Below are positions 6,064 to 6,770 of a stretch of DNA of 6,770 bases, one piece after another. The notes under the pieces were generated by a model that was not told the origin of the DNA, searched no databases, and saw only the letters and a program-made list of their open reading frames with translations. Source of the DNA: Candidatus Dojkabacteria bacterium UBA5232 (GTDB taxonomy: Bacteria; Patescibacteriota; Dojkabacteria; SC72). How positions within the stretch are numbered: the first letter of the stretch is position 1; each line of letters begins with the position of its first letter. The DNA lies in the NCBI GenBank assembly GCA_002409215.1, contig DHUO01000018.1, forward strand, positions 12,884 through 19,653, written 5' to 3'. The position numbers were made by a program, and so were the translations under genes.

Positions 6064-6751
6064 GGGACATATGACATACATCCTAGTTGAAAAAAGAAAC
6101 GATCTAGAGAAGAAGAACCTCCGAAAATTCCTCAGCGACATCTTCAAGAAGGAGATATCTATGGATGAATTAGAAACAAACCCCGACATACACAATCTAG
6201 AAAACACAGAGAAGAACAGCATCGGTATAGAGGAGGTAAAGGACCTGCAAAAAGAAATGGTATACAAACCATTCCAAGAAAAAAAACAGGTTGCAATCAT
6301 CCACAATGCCCAAAAATTAACACACGAAGCACAAAACTCTCTCCTAAAAGCCCTAGAAGAAAGCAAAGACCACTCCATATATATCCTCTCTGTAGACAAT
6401 GAAAAAAATCTTTTACCAACAATAAGATCCAGATCTAGAATAATATACGTACAGTATGAATCCAGTGAAGATATAGACAACCTAACAGATATTTTTGAAA
6501 AGGATTTGGTTACCCAATTTTCCCAAATTGAAAAGTTCTCTGAAGATAGAGATTCTACAAATGAATTCATAAATGCCGTAGAGAATGGAATAAGGATCAA
6601 GTTTGAAACAAACATAAAAAATGGTAATATAGATGGTTCTAGAAAAAATCTAGAGGCTCTAAAAATAGTACAGAACAGCAGAGAGAAGATAGCAGGAAAT
6701 TGCAATCGCAGATTGACTTTAGAAGCAATGTTAATGCAATTAAAACCTTAG
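6062..6751 (+). CDS. holB: DNA polymerase III delta'-like clamp-loader subunit, short, no P-loop
   Basis: A 229-residue protein resembling the clamp-loader subunit delta', which helps load the sliding clamp at the replication fork. The best evidence is the central block: NPDIHNLE (40-47), then NSIGIEEVKDLQKEMVYKPF (52-71), then KKQVAIIHNAQKLTHEAQNSLLKALEE (74-100) and LLPTIRSRSRIIYV (117-130). This is the usual order in HolB/DnaX, where KVAIIxxAxxMTxEAQNALLKxLEE is the Walker B-side helix region. The conserved SRC motif reads SRS (123-125). The N-terminus (GHMTYILVEK) occupies the place of the usual HAYLFVG strand, but no GxxGxGKT follows and no zinc cysteines are present; E. coli delta' is 334 residues. 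The C-terminal 90 residues are helical and unremarkable. ATG 6062 was chosen for its Shine-Dalgarno; ATG 6071 (226 aa) and TTG 6008 (247 aa) are alternatives, the last starting just before the repeat and translating through it. It is transcribed away from the pilus operon and probably unrelated to it. Confidence 0.78.
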   Translation: MGHMTYILVEKRNDLEKKNLRKFLSDIFKKEISMDELETNPDIHNLENTEKNSIGIEEVKDLQKEMVYKPFQEKKQVAIIHNAQKLTHEAQNSLLKALEESKDHSIYILSVDNEKNLLPTIRSRSRIIYVQYESSEDIDNLTDIFEKDLVTQFSQIEKFSEDRDSTNEFINAVENGIRIKFETNIKNGNIDGSRKNLEALKIVQNSREKIAGNCNRRLTLEAMLMQLKP

Positions 6752-6770
6752 CATTTTGGGCCTAAAAATG

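Noticed and set aside
5873..6070. 65-codon minus-strand open frame across the intergenic region
   Set aside because: It begins and ends in the repeat copies, shows no recognisable domain, lies upstream of both divergent genes and has no clear ribosome site. It is most likely a by-product of the repeat-flanked cassette.
5989..6705. 238-codon minus-strand open frame opposite holB
   Set aside because: It is a Phe/Ser/Leu-rich antisense shadow of the holB frame. The plus-strand product shows clear delta'-like motifs; the minus-strand product shows none.
6752..6770. Short inverted arms CATTTT / AAAATG at the window end, ending in an ATG
   Set aside because: Arms of six mostly A:T pairs with a 7-nt loop are too weak for a terminator call, and the final ATG has no following codons to test as a gene start.
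1..6770. CRISPR array, tRNA, rRNA, or insertion sequence with transposase
   Set aside because: No regularly spaced repeats, no cloverleaf or rRNA-like segment, and no transposase frame were seen on either strand.

Overview
The window reads as a chromosomal fragment of an AT-rich bacterium, most likely a member of the Candidate Phyla Radiation (Patescibacteria). The basis is indirect: a compact type IV pilus (T4P) cluster, a shortened DNA polymerase III delta'-like protein without a P-loop, almost no Shine-Dalgarno sequences, and short spacers. All complete genes end in TAA or TAG and need no in-frame TGA readthrough, so the standard bacterial code fits. The exact lineage cannot be fixed from this sequence alone.

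From about base 5850 down to base 1 the minus strand carries a T4P assembly set. In transcription order it holds pilB (extension ATPase), pilT (retraction ATPase), pilC (inner-membrane platform), a type IV pilin, and a prepilin peptidase cut off by the window edge. pilB, pilT and pilC lie 22 and 6 bp apart and look like one operon. A 66-bp gap precedes the pilin. A good intrinsic terminator separates the pilin from the peptidase gene, so the pilin and the peptidase may be separate transcription units. Together the genes cover the core cycle: the peptidase trims the pilin leader, PilB drives polymerisation on PilC, and PilT drives disassembly. Alignment proteins (PilM/N/O) and a secretin are not in the window.

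Bases 5790-6061 form the divergent intergenic region. It holds a plausible pilB promoter, two copies of a near-palindromic repeat about 160 bp apart, and a GC-rich hairpin between them. The repeats resemble REP-type elements mobilised by RAYT transposases, but no transposase is present.

On the plus strand, 6062-6751 encodes a protein resembling the second half of the AAA+ module of the clamp-loader delta' subunit (HolB), without a nucleotide-binding loop. The last 19 bases hold no supportable gene.

No wholly new system is evident. The most notable points are the 192-residue proline-rich extension on PilT, variant residues in key motifs, the repeat-flanked intergenic cassette, and promoter boxes placed 6-10 nt before several start codons, which suggest leaderless mRNAs.
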